Source: a bacterium
GTDB taxonomy: Bacteria; Pseudomonadota; Alphaproteobacteria; Rhizobiales; Aestuariivirgaceae
DNA: 32,037 nt
Direction of reading: 5' to 3'
Assembly: GCA_022842165.1 (NCBI GenBank)
Contig: JALHQC010000048.1
Location: 1 to 32,037, forward strand
This document shows, one piece after another, positions 1 through 9,561 of this stretch (positions are counted from its first letter, which is position 1; each line of letters begins with the position of its first letter). Made by a program: the position numbers and the translations under genes. The notes beneath the pieces were generated by a model, which saw only the letters and a program-made list of their open reading frames with translations, was not told the origin of the DNA and ran no database searches.

Positions 1-914
1 TCGATCTTCGAGGCATCGATCGCGTAGCGGAGGTCGTGGCCCGGCCTGTCGCCCACGAAGGTGATGAGCTTCCGCCGCGAGCCGGAGTTCATCGGCATCA
101 ACTCGTCCAGCGTATCGGCGATCGCCTCGACGACCTTGAGGTTCGAACGCTCGTTTCGCCCGCCGATGTTGTAGCTTGTCCCCACCCGGCCTTTGGTGAC
201 CACAAGCGCCAGCGCCCGGGCGTGATCCTCGACATGGAGCCAGTCGCGCACATTCTCGCCCGTGCCATAGACGGGCAAGGGCTTTCCCTCCATGCCGTTG
301 AGGATCATCAGCGGAATGAGCTTCTCGGGGAAGTGATAGGGGCCGTAATTGTTGGAACAGTTGGAGAGGACGACCGGCAACCCATAGGTGTGGTGCCAGG
401 CGCGCACCAGATGGTCGGAGGCGGCCTTCGACGCGGAGTAAGGCGAGGATGGCGCATAGGGCGTCTCCTCGGTGAAGAGCCCGCCGTCGAGGGGGAGATC
501 GCCGAACACTTCATCCGTCGAGATGTGGTGGAAGCGGAAGCGCTGCTTCTTCGCTTCCGGCAGGCTGTCATGATAGGACCGCGCCGCCTGGAGGAGCGCG
601 AAGGTGCCCATGATATTGGTCTGGATGAAGGCGCCCGGCCCGTCGATCGAGCGGTCGACATGGCTTTCGGCGGCGAGATGCATGACGGCATCGATCGCCT
701 CGGCTTCCATGATCCGCTCCATCGCCTCGCGGTCACAGATATCGGCCTTGTGGAAGCTGTAGCGTGGACTGTTGGCAATTTCGGCGACAGCGCCTTCACT
801 TGCGGCATAGGTCATCTTGTCGATGTTGACGACGCTCAGCCCCAGGTCACGGACCAGGTGCCGGCACACCGCCGACCCGATGAAGCCCAAGCCGCCTGTG
901 ACCATGATTTTCAT
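1..914 (-). CDS. rfbB: dTDP-glucose 4,6-dehydratase (3' end outside window)
   Basis: This enzyme converts dTDP-glucose to dTDP-4-keto-6-deoxyglucose, the second step of dTDP-L-rhamnose synthesis for surface polysaccharide, in the cytoplasm. The reverse-strand translation begins [14 protein letters not shown], the Rossmann NAD-binding motif of extended SDR enzymes. It continues with the family active-site segments STDEVFGDL and YSASKA (catalytic Tyr and Lys) and [13 protein letters not shown]. About 304 codons are present, and the C-terminus lies beyond the left edge. The ATG at 912-914 has an AGGAG ribosome site 7 bases upstream and follows rfbC by 17 bases, so it is the last visible gene of an rfbA-rfbC-rfbB run. 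rfbD may follow off the window. The identification is firm; only the missing end is unknown. Confidence 0.96.
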   Translation of the reverse strand, partial: MKIMVTGGLGFIGSAVCRHLVRDLGLSVVNIDKMTYAASEGAVAEIANSPRYSFHKADICDREAMERIMEAEAIDAVMHLAAESHVDRSIDGPGAFIQTNIMGTFALLQAARSYHDSLPEAKKQRFRFHHISTDEVFGDLPLDGGLFTEETPYAPSSPYSASKAASDHLVRAWHHTYGLPVVLSNCSNNYGPYHFPEKLIPLMILNGMEGKPLPVYGTGENVRDWLHVEDHARALALVVTKGRVGTSYNIGGRNERSNLKVVEAIADTLDELMPMNSGSRRKLITFVGDRPGHDLRYAIDASKI

Positions 915-931
915 GAGAAAGCTCCTGCTGC

Positions 932-1492
932 TCAGAATGCGATGGTGCCGGCGATATCTGCCAGCAGCGGGGCGGCCTCGTCTTTCGGCGAGAGGATGGG
1001 CTGCCCGCCGGGAGGCAAAGGCCAGGCAATAGCGAGTGCCGGATCGTTCCAGCGGATCGAGCGGTCGCAGGCCGGCGCATAGGGGGCCGTCACCTTGTAG
1101 AGAACTTCCGTATCGGGCTCGAGCGTCAGGAAGCCATGCGCGAAGCCCCTGGGGATCAGCAGCTGGTTGAACCTCTCCGCCGACAGCGTGCACGAGACCC
1201 ATTTGCCGAAGGTCGGAGAACCGGCGCGGAGATCGGCGGCGACATCGAAGACCGCACCCTTGAGCACCCGGATGAGCTTGTCCTGGGCGTGCGGAGCCAC
1301 CTGGAAGTGGAGCCCGCGGAGAACATGTTTTTCAGCGGAGTAGGATTGGTTGTCCTGCATCCAGTCCTGGGTGATGCCGCAATCGATAAAGCGCTGGCGC
1401 TGGAAAGTCTCGGCGAAGAAGCCGCGCTCATCGCCATGCTTCTTCGGAATGATCTCGACGACGCCGCCGAGGCCCAGGTGATTGACCTCCAT
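932..1492 (-). CDS. rfbC: dTDP-4-dehydrorhamnose 3,5-epimerase
   Basis: RfbC epimerises C3 and C5 of dTDP-4-keto-6-deoxyglucose, the third step of dTDP-L-rhamnose synthesis. The 186-residue product has the cupin-fold family motifs: [10 protein letters not shown] near residue 21, [17 protein letters not shown] at about 48-64 with the catalytic histidine at 62, and the IPRGFAHGF and YKVTAPYAP segments. The frame is open for 63 further bases upstream into rfbA. I chose the ATG at 1492 because it lies 4 bases after the rfbA stop and gives the usual family length. The ribosome site is weak (GAGACG), which suggests translation coupled to rfbA. The protein closely matches the family, so an alternative function is unlikely. 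Confidence 0.95.
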   Translation of the reverse strand: MEVNHLGLGGVVEIIPKKHGDERGFFAETFQRQRFIDCGITQDWMQDNQSYSAEKHVLRGLHFQVAPHAQDKLIRVLKGAVFDVAADLRAGSPTFGKWVSCTLSAERFNQLLIPRGFAHGFLTLEPDTEVLYKVTAPYAPACDRSIRWNDPALAIAWPLPPGGQPILSPKDEAAPLLADIAGTIAF

Positions 1493-1496
1493 CGTC

Positions 1497-2387
1497 TCAG
1501 TACCGTCTCGGCTCATTGCCGCGCTCGGCCACGATGCGGCGGAGATAGGCGGCATATTCGGTCTTGCCGAGCGACGCCGCGCGCTTCAGCATCGCTTCCT
1601 CGTCGATATAGCCGCAGGAGAAGGCGATCTCCTCCGGGCAGCAGACCTTGACGCCGGTCCTCGTCTCGATCGTCCGGATATAGGAGCCAGCGTCATGGAG
1701 ACTGTCATGGGTGCCCGTATCGAGCCAGGCATAGCCCCGCCCCATGCGCTCGACATTGAGGTCGCCGCGCGTCAGATAGGCGCGGTTGATGTCGGTGATC
1801 TCGAGCTCGCCACGGGGGCTGGGCCTGATCGCCTTGGCGATTTCGACGACATCGGCATCATAGAAATAAAGCCCGGTGACCGCCCAGTTGGATTTGGGTG
1901 CCTGAGGCTTCTCCTCGATCGAGGTGGCAAAGCCCTCGCGGTCAAAGGCCACGACGCCATAACGCTCGGGGTCCGACACGTGATAGGCAAAGACCGTCGC
2001 GCCCCTTGTCCGCGCCACCGCCAGCTCGCATTTGCGCTGCAGCTGTTCGCCGTGGAAGATGTTGTCGCCCAGCACCAGCGCGGCGGGGCCACCCAGCAGA
2101 AACTCCTCGCCGATCAGGAAGGCCTGCGCCAGGCCGCCCGGGTGCGGCTGCTCGGCATAGCTGAGATTGATCCCGAAGGCCGAGCCGTCGCCCAGCATGT
2201 TCCTGAAATGCGGCAGGTCATGCGGCGTCGAGATGATGAGGATGTCGCGCAATCCCGCCAGCATCAGGACCGACAGTGGATAATAGATCATCGGCTTGTC
2301 GTAGACCGGAAGCAGCTGCTTCGAGATCGCCAGCGTCAGCGGATAAAGCCTCGTTCCGCTGCCCCCCGCCAGTATGATTCCACGCAT
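1497..2387 (-). CDS. rfbA: glucose-1-phosphate thymidylyltransferase
   Basis: RfbA makes dTDP-glucose from dTTP and glucose-1-phosphate, committing sugar to the dTDP-rhamnose pathway. The 296-residue protein starts with the nucleotidyltransferase signature [11 protein letters not shown] (residues about 8-18) and the downstream [17 protein letters not shown] segment. It also has [10 protein letters not shown] and the EEKP and VTGLYFYD motifs typical of RmlA, and the length is normal. It is the first gene of the rfbA-C-B run. A 54-base gap separates it from argG upstream on the same strand, so read-through from argG is possible. A GGGGGAA tract about 10 bases before the ATG may serve as ribosome site. 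Confidence 0.97.
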   Translation of the reverse strand: MRGIILAGGSGTRLYPLTLAISKQLLPVYDKPMIYYPLSVLMLAGLRDILIISTPHDLPHFRNMLGDGSAFGINLSYAEQPHPGGLAQAFLIGEEFLLGGPAALVLGDNIFHGEQLQRKCELAVARTRGATVFAYHVSDPERYGVVAFDREGFATSIEEKPQAPKSNWAVTGLYFYDADVVEIAKAIRPSPRGELEITDINRAYLTRGDLNVERMGRGYAWLDTGTHDSLHDAGSYIRTIETRTGVKVCCPEEIAFSCGYIDEEAMLKRAASLGKTEYAAYLRRIVAERGNEPRRY

Positions 2388-2441
2388 CGACGCTGTTCCC
2401 CCAGTGCCTAACCGCTTACCAGAGCACCGCGCCCCGCGCCA

Positions 2442-3662
<1,221 letters not shown>

Positions 3663-3734
3663 GCGGACGGGCCCCACTGGATTGCGCCTGCGGCCTATCA
3701 CGCCGAGGCTTTGGCCTGCAAGTGCGCAGAACGG

Positions 3735-4445
3735 CTATCTGGCCAGTGGAATATCCGACAGCCTGACCTCGACCTCGAGCCCATGCGCCCGGATGAATTG
3801 CACCACACCCGCCGCGCAGCGCCGCTGCAGGGGGCCGGGTCCGACAATGATCTCGGTGATGGGGAGGCGGCGGGGGTTCCCGAATATCTCGACATAGGGA
3901 ATGAGCAGGTCTCCCGATTCCCGGAACTGGATTTTCCGCGGCTTCTGCGGCGGAGACGACAGCATGATGCGGGTTTCATGCTCCTCCGCGAAGGACTGGC
4001 TCTTGAGAAAGGCCAGCACATCGAGGAGATGAACCCTGTCGCGGGGCTCGGGGATCGGCTCCTCCTCGCCCACATAGACCACATCCTTCTTGAGGATGGT
4101 GATGTCGGGCGATGCCTGCTTTTCTTCCTCCACCATCAGGTCGAGTGCGGCTTCATCGAGCACCACGCAATAGCCGCCGCCGACGCCCGCATAGCCCCGC
4201 CATTGCGAGAGCAGCCCGTTCTTCATCTGGTGGCGCTCCTCATGGCGGCAGAACGAGGCGATAAAGACGGGAGACCTGCGGTCGAGCTCCTCGAGCCTCG
4301 CCCGCCTTGCCTGCTCGTCGTCACGCAGCGCCACGCGGCCTTCCGAGAGATCATTCAGAAAGCCCAGATGCGTGGCCCAGATATTGCCGGAATCGACGAT
4401 GCCACGCAGGCCGTTGACGGAAGTATAGTGATAGAGGCGGGACAT
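3735..4445 (-). CDS. DUF2971 domain-containing protein
   Basis: This 236-residue protein has the pattern of the DUF2971 family. It opens with LYHYTSVNGLRGIVDSGNIW and an FLNDLSEG segment, has a central SFCRHEE...LSQWRGYAGVGGGYCVVLD block, and later the conserved EEHETRIM acidic/arginine motif. No signal peptide or membrane segment is visible, so it is probably cytoplasmic. The frame is open to 4499, but MSRLYHYTS at 4445 fits the family start. The biochemical function is not established from sequence. The HYT motif near the N-terminus recalls ADP-ribosyltransferase-like folds, but that is only a resemblance. It is upstream of argG with a 72-base gap, and I see no partner gene such as an antitoxin. 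Confidence 0.8.
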   Translation of the reverse strand: MSRLYHYTSVNGLRGIVDSGNIWATHLGFLNDLSEGRVALRDDEQARRARLEELDRRSPVFIASFCRHEERHQMKNGLLSQWRGYAGVGGGYCVVLDEAALDLMVEEEKQASPDITILKKDVVYVGEEEPIPEPRDRVHLLDVLAFLKSQSFAEEHETRIMLSSPPQKPRKIQFRESGDLLIPYVEIFGNPRRLPITEIIVGPGPLQRRCAAGVVQFIRAHGLEVEVRLSDIPLAR

Positions 4446-4595
4446 CGGCTGGGATAACCCGCGCCCCCGCGATCCTGTTCCCCATTCAGCATGCCGCATG
4501 ACGGCAGAGGCGATGACGCACCAGGCATGGCCCGCGATGCCGCAGATTTGCCCCTGCGCTACGCGGTCTTTACGGGCTGGGCTGGCGGTTGCAAC

Positions 4596-4620
4596 CGGCC
4601 GGATCGTCCCTGTCCGGCCG
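4596..4620 (-). terminator. hairpin downstream of the RTX gene
   Basis: CGGCCGGA at 4596-4603 pairs exactly with TCCGGCCG at 4613-4620, giving an 8-bp GC-rich stem with a 9-base loop. It lies 15 bases after the stop of the minus-strand RTX gene. No U-tract follows on that strand, so it is at best a weak or factor-assisted terminator. An adjoining perfect 10-bp palindrome, GGTTGCAACC, sits at 4587-4596. Confidence 0.4.
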
Positions 4621-4634
4621 ATTGCTCACCCGGC

Positions 4635-5564
4635 TCAGAAGCCGAAGATGGACGTCGAAAAGTCGGCCCCCGAGAGCATGGCATTGGCCGAGACCAGAAT
4701 TGCCGAATCGGCGACCCCGTCCAAGGTGAAGTCGAGCAGCACCATCTGCGCGTTGACCGGCCCGGAAATCGATATGACCGAGGCAAAGCTCGCAACGATC
4801 CTGTCTTCGCCGACCACGAAATCCAGAATCTGGTCCGGCGCGGCGAGCGTTGAATCCTGCAGACTATTGAACTGGAACTTGTCGGCACCAGTTCCACCGG
4901 AGAGTATGTCCTGGCCGGTAGAGCCGTTCAGGATGTCGTTGCCGTCGCCGCCCGTCAGCGTATCATTGCCATTGCCCGACATCAGCGAGTCATGTCCGCT
5001 GCCGCCATCGAGCACGTCGCGAAGCCCGTCGGCGCCAACCGATATCAATGTGTCGTTGCCGGCTCCGCCGCGCACCGTGTCGGCGCCCGCGCCGGCAATG
5101 ATGAAATTGTCGAGCCCGTTGCCGGTGAGCACGTCGTTGAAATTCGAACCGGTGAGGTTCTCGACATTGATGATGGTGTCGCGCCCCGCGCCGCCGGTGT
5201 TTTGCGCTGCGGTGATCGACAGGTTGACGCGGACCCCGGCCACCGCCCCGCTGTAGTCGGCGGTATCGAAGTCTGCCCCGCCGTCGATGAAGTCGTCGCC
5301 GGCCCCGCCGGTGAGGATATCATTGCCTGTGCCGCCATAGAGGCGGTCGTTCCCCGCGCCGCCGTCGAGCCGGTCATGGCCGCCCATGCCGAAAAGCTTG
5401 TCCCGGCCGGCATTTCCGAGCAGGACATCGAGGCCCTCGAGGCCCGTGATGGTGTCGTTACCGCCCAGCCCGTCGATAAGGTCGCCAAGGAGATATTGCG
5501 CGTCGATGATGTCGTTTCCCGCCGTGCCGAATGTGAACACGGTCGCCTTTACATTGATTGGCAT
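4635..5564 (-). CDS. RTX (haemolysin-type calcium-binding repeat) protein
   Basis: The 309-residue protein consists almost wholly of glycine/aspartate-rich RTX nonapeptides of the GGxGxDxUx type. They form two blocks, about residues 14-105 and 138-230, separated by a non-repeat spacer (about 106-137, with DYSGAVAGVRVNLS). Residues 226-260 (GADKFQFNSL...ILDFVVGEDRI) resemble the serralysin/M10 C-terminal domain found before type I secretion signals. There is no N-terminal signal peptide and no recognisable catalytic domain. It is therefore probably a calcium-folded protein exported by a type I system, perhaps a surface or structural protein. No ABC exporter or membrane fusion gene is nearby. 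The ATG at 5564 is preceded by GAAGGAAAAGCAGGA. Confidence 0.9.
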   Translation of the reverse strand: MPINVKATVFTFGTAGNDIIDAQYLLGDLIDGLGGNDTITGLEGLDVLLGNAGRDKLFGMGGHDRLDGGAGNDRLYGGTGNDILTGGAGDDFIDGGADFDTADYSGAVAGVRVNLSITAAQNTGGAGRDTIINVENLTGSNFNDVLTGNGLDNFIIAGAGADTVRGGAGNDTLISVGADGLRDVLDGGSGHDSLMSGNGNDTLTGGDGNDILNGSTGQDILSGGTGADKFQFNSLQDSTLAAPDQILDFVVGEDRIVASFASVISISGPVNAQMVLLDFTLDGVADSAILVSANAMLSGADFSTSIFGF

Positions 5565-5660
5565 TCCTGCTTTTCCTTCAAGAAAGCCTCGTTCCCGGAC
5601 GGCTATCAAGCATGCGGCAGATGATAAATCCCTGACGGGCTTAGGCTGAGGCGGCAGGCC

Positions 5661-6068
5661 TCACGCGGCGGCGGGCATCCTGAATCCGGCGCTGCGTCCC
5701 GCAACGGACCAGTAGATCAGCCCCGCCACCGGCCCAAAGCCAATGCCGACGAGGATATACCAGTGCGGCAGCCCGACGATGATAGGAAGCACCGCGCCGA
5801 TCAGCGTGGCGGCGATGATGAAGATGAGCCTGCCGCGCCACGGCACGATTTCGCTGGCGATGACGGTGATCCCCGCCGGAACTGCGGCATAGATGCCGAT
5901 CAGCATGGCCGTAAAGGCGATGACGCCGAAAAGCTGGCCGATGGTCTGGTTCTCGTCGATGGTGAAGATCACGCCGACAACGATAGCGCTGGCAAGCGTG
6001 GCGAGGCTGTAGCCGAGAAGGACAAGAAGCAGACGCTTGATGAGATGAATGATCATGGCGGAGGTCAT
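5661..6068 (-). CDS. small integral membrane protein
   Basis: I do not recognise a family. The 135-residue product is very hydrophobic, with about four probable membrane helices: IIHLIKRLLLVLLGYSLATL, then the stretches starting near GQLFGVIAFTAML, RLIFIIAATLIGAVLP and WYILVGIGFGPVAGLIYW. The ATG at 6068 overlaps the TGA of the preceding gene (ATGA), so the two are translationally coupled and probably act together. The open frame reaches 6299, but that part lies inside the upstream gene and reads as arginine-rich shadow. No catalytic motif is visible. Confidence 0.75.
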   Translation of the reverse strand: MTSAMIIHLIKRLLLVLLGYSLATLASAIVVGVIFTIDENQTIGQLFGVIAFTAMLIGIYAAVPAGITVIASEIVPWRGRLIFIIAATLIGAVLPIIVGLPHWYILVGIGFGPVAGLIYWSVAGRSAGFRMPAAA

Positions 6069-6460
6069 CGCTCGGCCTCGAAGCGCTGCGGCGCTCGTGG
6101 ATCGGCAATCATGCTGTAGAGTGCGCAGGCGAAGAGGCCCATGATGGCGGCGGGTGGAAATCCGCCGCGCGAGAACTTCACTGAAGGCATCAGGCCGAAG
6201 CGCTGCCAGACATAGAAATCGAGAACGAGAAACACGGCGCCGCCGATGATGACGCAATAGGCGAGCGACGAGACTTTCATGAGCCGCCCCGCAACACACA
6301 GCAAAATGGCAACTGCAGTTGCGGCGCCATAGATGAAGAAGATGTTCTGCGACGTATCAGCCGGCAAATCCCACCAGGCACAGAAGCCCACGGCAAAACC
6401 CATTGCCATTACAGCTATCAGGAGGACAGCGAAGAGCGTCATTGCAAGTCGCTTGATCAT
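6065..6460 (-). CDS. small integral membrane protein, coupled to its neighbour
   Basis: The 131-residue product has an N-terminal hydrophobic segment (MTLFAVLLIAVMAMGFAVGF) and further probable helices near IFFIYGAATAVAILLCVAG, LAYCVIIGGAVFLVLDFYVW and AAIMGLFACALYSMI. That gives four membrane spans and no known motif. A GGGGAAGG ribosome site lies 6 bases before the ATG at 6460. Its stop overlaps the start of the next membrane-protein gene, and both proteins have similar size and topology, beginning with a basic IKRL motif. They may be diverged duplicates or two subunits of one membrane assembly. Function unknown. Confidence 0.75.
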   Translation of the reverse strand: MIKRLAMTLFAVLLIAVMAMGFAVGFCAWWDLPADTSQNIFFIYGAATAVAILLCVAGRLMKVSSLAYCVIIGGAVFLVLDFYVWQRFGLMPSVKFSRGGFPPAAIMGLFACALYSMIADPRAPQRFEAER

Positions 6461-6509
6461 CCTTGACCTTCCCCGCGGCCTTCATGCAGCAACTGTTGTT
6501 AAAGCTACG

Positions 6510-6803
6510 TCAGTTTCCGATAAATGCAAAGGTACCCGCCATGAGAAGGAACGCACACAAGAACACGGGGTAGCCAAACCAAATCCGCCAAAAATTTGAA
6601 AATGGCCATTGCGGTTCGCCGCCTTCCACTCCCCCACCCATCGAGCCACTATACTGATTGTCTTGAGAAAAATCCCAATTCTTGCTGGCGTAAAAGCGAA
6701 GCTCGTTCCAGAAGCACCAAGCGATGCGTAGAAAAAGCAGCAGAAGCAAGAGAGCAGTGACTAAGCGAGGCAAAGATTCTGAACCTTCGACCCAAGCTCC
6801 CAT
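6510..6803 (-). CDS. 97-residue low-GC membrane protein coupled to rlmN
   Basis: The product is unrecognised. It has one probable helix at residues 13-30 (RLVTALLLLLLFLRIAWC) and another at 75-94, joined by a polar, glycine-rich and tryptophan-containing loop. Its ATG (6803-6801) shares one base with the rlmN stop TAA (6805-6803), the TAATG arrangement typical of coupled translation. Base composition is unlike its neighbours: by hand count 6541-6780 is about 49% GC, against well above 60% in rlmN. This suggests recent acquisition or weak codon selection. The arrangement does not show any role in RNA methylation. Confidence 0.65.
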   Translation of the reverse strand: MGAWVEGSESLPRLVTALLLLLLFLRIAWCFWNELRFYASKNWDFSQDNQYSGSMGGGVEGGEPQWPFSNFWRIWFGYPVFLCAFLLMAGTFAFIGN

Positions 6804-7996
6804 TACATCCCCGCGTCCAACGCCAATCTTTCCTTCGCGCGGATCTTCTGGCTTTCGGACTTCAGCTGACCGCAGGCTGCCATGATGTCTCTTCCGCGCG
6901 GCGTGCGGACGGGGGAGGCATAACCGGCCTTGTTCACGATCTCTGCGAAGCGTTCGATCGTGTCCCAGTCCGAGCACTCATAAGCAGTGCCGGGCCAGGG
7001 GTTGAACGGAATGAGATTGATCTTGGCCGGGATTCCGGCAAGCAGTTTCACCAGACGCTTCGCATCCTCGGGTGAATCATTCACGCCCTTCAGCATCACG
7101 TATTCAAAGGTGATGCGCCGCGCGTTCGAGACGCCGGGATAGTTGCGGCAGGCGGTGAGCAGTTCCTTGATCGGATATTTCTTGTTGAGCGGCACCAGCT
7201 TGTCGCGGATTTCATCGGTCGTGCCGTGGAGGCTGATCGCCAGCATGGTGCCGATCTCCTCGCCCGCACGCGGGATTTCCGGAACGACGCCGGACGTCGA
7301 CAATGTGATGCGGCGCTTCGACAGCGAAATGCCCTCGCCGTCCGACACGATCTCCATCGCGTCTTTCACATTGTCGAAATTATAGAGGGGTTCGCCCATG
7401 CCCATGAGCACGACATTGGTGATGTAGCGCCCACCCGACGGCGGCGTGGGGTTGGCCTCGATGTCGGAAGGCCAGTCCTTGACGCCATCGCGCGCCGTCA
7501 TCACCTGCGCCACGATCTCGTTGGCGGTAAGGTTGCGGACGAGTTTCTGCGTGCCGGTGTGGCAGAAGCTGCACGTCAAGGTGCAGCCGACCTGGGATGA
7601 AATGCACAGCGTGCCGCGGTCTTCTTCCGGAATATAGACCATCTCGACTTCATGGCGGGCGCCGCGTTCATCGGGCGCAAGCCGCAGCAGCCATTTCCGC
7701 GTGCCGTCGTTCGAGACCTGCTCGGTGACGATGTCGGGGCGGCCGATGATGAACTCTTCCTCAAGCCGCGTCCGGAGGTCCTTGGCGATATTGGTCATCT
7801 GCCCGAAGTCCTGGACGCCGCGGTGATAGAGCCAGTGCCAGATCTGGCCAGCCCGCATGCGGCGCTGCCGTTCCGGAACGCCAGCGCGTGCCAGCGCATC
7901 GGCCAGTCCTTCCCGCGTCATGCCGATGAGCGAGGGGCGCGGATCGTTCGGAATATAGCGCGGCGGCGCTTCGACAGTGTTCAGGATGGTGGCCAT
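6803..7996 (-). CDS. rlmN: dual-specificity 23S rRNA/tRNA adenine-C2 methyltransferase (radical SAM)
   Basis: RlmN methylates C2 of A2503 in 23S rRNA and of A37 in some tRNAs, supporting translational fidelity. The 397-residue protein has the radical-SAM cluster C138-TLT-C142-SF-C145, preceded by CISSQVG. The [14 protein letters not shown]-binding segment, RRITLSTSG, and the C-terminal AACGQL motif carrying the second catalytic cysteine are all present. An N-terminal helical domain ([14 protein letters not shown]) is also typical. The start at 7996 ([11 protein letters not shown]) is preferred over an upstream ATG at 8017 because it resembles alphaproteobacterial RlmN. A palindromic repeat lies immediately upstream, and a small membrane-protein gene is coupled to its 3' end. 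Confidence 0.97.
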   Translation of the reverse strand: MATILNTVEAPPRYIPNDPRPSLIGMTREGLADALARAGVPERQRRMRAGQIWHWLYHRGVQDFGQMTNIAKDLRTRLEEEFIIGRPDIVTEQVSNDGTRKWLLRLAPDERGARHEVEMVYIPEEDRGTLCISSQVGCTLTCSFCHTGTQKLVRNLTANEIVAQVMTARDGVKDWPSDIEANPTPPSGGRYITNVVLMGMGEPLYNFDNVKDAMEIVSDGEGISLSKRRITLSTSGVVPEIPRAGEEIGTMLAISLHGTTDEIRDKLVPLNKKYPIKELLTACRNYPGVSNARRITFEYVMLKGVNDSPEDAKRLVKLLAGIPAKINLIPFNPWPGTAYECSDWDTIERFAEIVNKAGYASPVRTPRGRDIMAACGQLKSESQKIRAKERLALDAGM

Positions 7997-8038
7997 GATG
8001 GGGGCCCCATAGCACAAAAAATGGCGGAATTGTCATTT

Positions 8039-8140
8039 CCCCTTCTCCCCTTGCGGGAGAAGGTGGCCGAAGGCCGGATGAGAGTACCCCTCGCCCGTCA
8101 TGCGTGCCGCATGACACCCTCTCCCGCAAGGGGAGAGGGA
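8039..8140. repeat. palindromic intergenic repeat (REP-like)
   Basis: A 17-bp perfect inverted repeat bounds this element: TCTCCCCTTGCGGGAGA at 8044-8060 and its exact reverse complement at 8120-8136, with further pairing on both sides. A second, inner hairpin is formed by GTCATGCG (8097-8104) and CGCATGAC (8108-8115) around a 3-base loop. The same type of element (GC-rich CTCCCGCAAGGGGAG arms flanking a GGCCGAAGGCCGG core) is widely scattered between genes in Rhizobiales genomes. It lies between the DUF2233 gene and rlmN, both minus strand, so it could act as an mRNA-stabilising or terminating structure. Confidence 0.8.
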
Positions 8141-8147
8141 AGATAAC

Positions 8148-8873
8148 TCACTTCACCAACCCGACGATGGGGCCGAGCGAAAAGAACCGGTCGCTGCGGC
8201 CGAGTTCCGGCGCGTGGAGGCTCGAGATCGAGCCGTCGAGGAACAGCGCGTTGGGACAATTGAGGTGGTCGCGGAACAGCCGCGCGAAGGCATGGAAATT
8301 GACATAGCCTTCGCTGATGGCGAAGACCAGGGTATGGCCATCGGGCGCGCCAACGCCGTTTCGCCGCTGCCGCGAGGTGCCGTCTTCCGTAAATTTCGGA
8401 TGGATTTTCCCCTCGATCACCAGCATGGGGCCGGACTGGCTGGCATGATCGGGCTTCAGCTTCGCGGCAAGGAAGGCGTCGGTCTCCATCACGCCGCCCG
8501 TATTGCCCGCGATATAGAAGACGCCATTGGGCTTCAGATGAAAATTGCCCGGCCCGTCGCGCCGGTTGGCCTTCTTGAGGGTGCGTCCACCCTCGACATG
8601 AAGCCCGATGGGCTTGAGGTTCTCGTCATACATGCCGGCATTCATGGCGAAGGCCAGCGTCTTGCCTTCCGTCTTCAGCGCCTCTTCCAGCGCCGCGAAC
8701 GAGCCATAGGCCTCGCCATCCGGCCTCCCGCTGAACAGCGCCAGGCGGTCCTGCCGCAGGTCGAAGCGGCAGATCGTGTAGGCGTTGCCCTCGAAGCGTT
8801 CTGGCGCGCAGGAAGCCTCCGCCGGCGCTCCGGACACCAGCAGCGCGGCCAAGAGGACGAGCCAGCGCAGCAT
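8148..8873 (-). CDS. exported phosphodiester glycosidase-like protein (DUF2233)
   Basis: The 241-residue protein begins with a clear signal peptide (MLRWLVLLAALLVSGAPAEA), so it is exported to the periplasm or beyond. The mature part shows the pattern of the phosphodiester glycosidase (NAGPA/DUF2233) family. FAMNAGMYDENLKPIGL lies near residues 74-90, SGPMLVIEGKIHPKF follows, and near the C-terminus is FLDGSISSLHAPELG. In relatives this fold removes sugars from phosphodiester linkages, but the substrate here cannot be told. The start lies 3 bases after the IalB-like gene stop, so the two form an operon of exported proteins. Confidence 0.88.
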   Translation of the reverse strand: MLRWLVLLAALLVSGAPAEASCAPERFEGNAYTICRFDLRQDRLALFSGRPDGEAYGSFAALEEALKTEGKTLAFAMNAGMYDENLKPIGLHVEGGRTLKKANRRDGPGNFHLKPNGVFYIAGNTGGVMETDAFLAAKLKPDHASQSGPMLVIEGKIHPKFTEDGTSRQRRNGVGAPDGHTLVFAISEGYVNFHAFARLFRDHLNCPNALFLDGSISSLHAPELGRSDRFFSLGPIVGLVK

Positions 8874-8876
8874 CGC

Positions 8877-9389
8877 CTACTTGCAGGCCTTGTCGATCGC
8901 CGACAGCGCCGCCGAAATGCCCGACAGCGAATAGGTATCCTCCGTCTGCGTGCCGCGCCACGAGGTGCCCTTGACCTTCAGCGACTTTCCCGCCTTCATC
9001 GCCGCGACGATTTCCTTTTCCGTCGCGGGCGATTCCGCCCAGGCGCCATCGGCATTGGTGAACAGCACGAACTTCGCCTCGTCGATCGTCAGTTCGGCAT
9101 TGGTTTCCTTCTTGAAGGGATAGCCGATGATGGTCGAGACCTCTCCCTTCACCTTGCGGCCGGGCATGTGGGTGACGAGGAAGAAGGTGGGATCGCGCTT
9201 GACGTTCTTGGGCTCGCTGCCCTTGGGGCTCGAGGACACGTAGCAGACCTTCGAGTCGGGCGCTTTGTAGGTATAGGCCGACCAGTCGTCGAAAACGCCG
9301 AGCGATTGCGGTTCTTCCGCAAGCGCCAGGCCGGTTGACAGGGTGATGAGGGTGAGCGCGGCAGCGCCCGTTCGCCGTAGGTGATTCAT
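8877..9389 (-). CDS. invasion-associated locus B (IalB) family protein
   Basis: The 170-residue protein has an N-terminal signal peptide ending near LALAEE, so it is periplasmic. The mature part has IalB-family features: a W-x-A start, KVCYVSSSPK with Cys49, FLVTHMPGRKVKGEVSTIIGYPF, and a final ACK with Cys169, probably bonded to Cys49. IalB was named for Bartonella erythrocyte invasion, but the family is widespread in free-living alphaproteobacteria, where its role is general and poorly known. It precedes the DUF2233 gene by 3 bases. Its start faces mcd across a 172-base divergent intergenic region. Confidence 0.85.
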   Translation of the reverse strand: MNHLRRTGAAALTLITLSTGLALAEEPQSLGVFDDWSAYTYKAPDSKVCYVSSSPKGSEPKNVKRDPTFFLVTHMPGRKVKGEVSTIIGYPFKKETNAELTIDEAKFVLFTNADGAWAESPATEKEIVAAMKAGKSLKVKGTSWRGTQTEDTYSLSGISAALSAIDKACK

Positions 9390-9460
9390 GAAGGGAACCT
9401 TAGTGCCTCGAGTCTGGAAAATCCATCACCGGCGGGATGGGGCATGAATCCGGCTCAATT

Positions 9461-9521
9461 TTGGCGGCAGTTGGCCTTACGGCATATTGGTCCGAGGGCG
9501 TATTGCCGCCAATTGTGCAAT
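9461..9521. promoter_or_regulatory. dyad-rich region upstream of mcd
   Basis: The divergent gap between the IalB-like gene and mcd holds a 9-bp inverted repeat, TTGGCGGCA at 9461-9469 and TGCCGCCAA at 9504-9512. It is followed directly by the small dyad ATTGTGCAAT (9512-9521), about 40 bases before the mcd start. The position suits a regulator-binding site for mcd. The protein that would bind is not identified. Confidence 0.4.
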
Positions 9522-9561
9522 GCGGTAGGTTTTTCCATCACGGATTTGAGGGGTTGACGGC

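Noticed and set aside
4880-5530. Short regular repeats that might suggest a CRISPR or satellite array
   Set aside because: The periodicity is that of RTX nonapeptide codons in a coding frame, and there are no spacers or exact repeats.
9390-9430. GGAAC upstream of the IalB-like and mcd genes as another EcfG promoter
   Set aside because: No CGTT-like element lies 16-17 bases downstream of the GGAAC on the plus strand, and the orientation does not suit the IalB-like gene.
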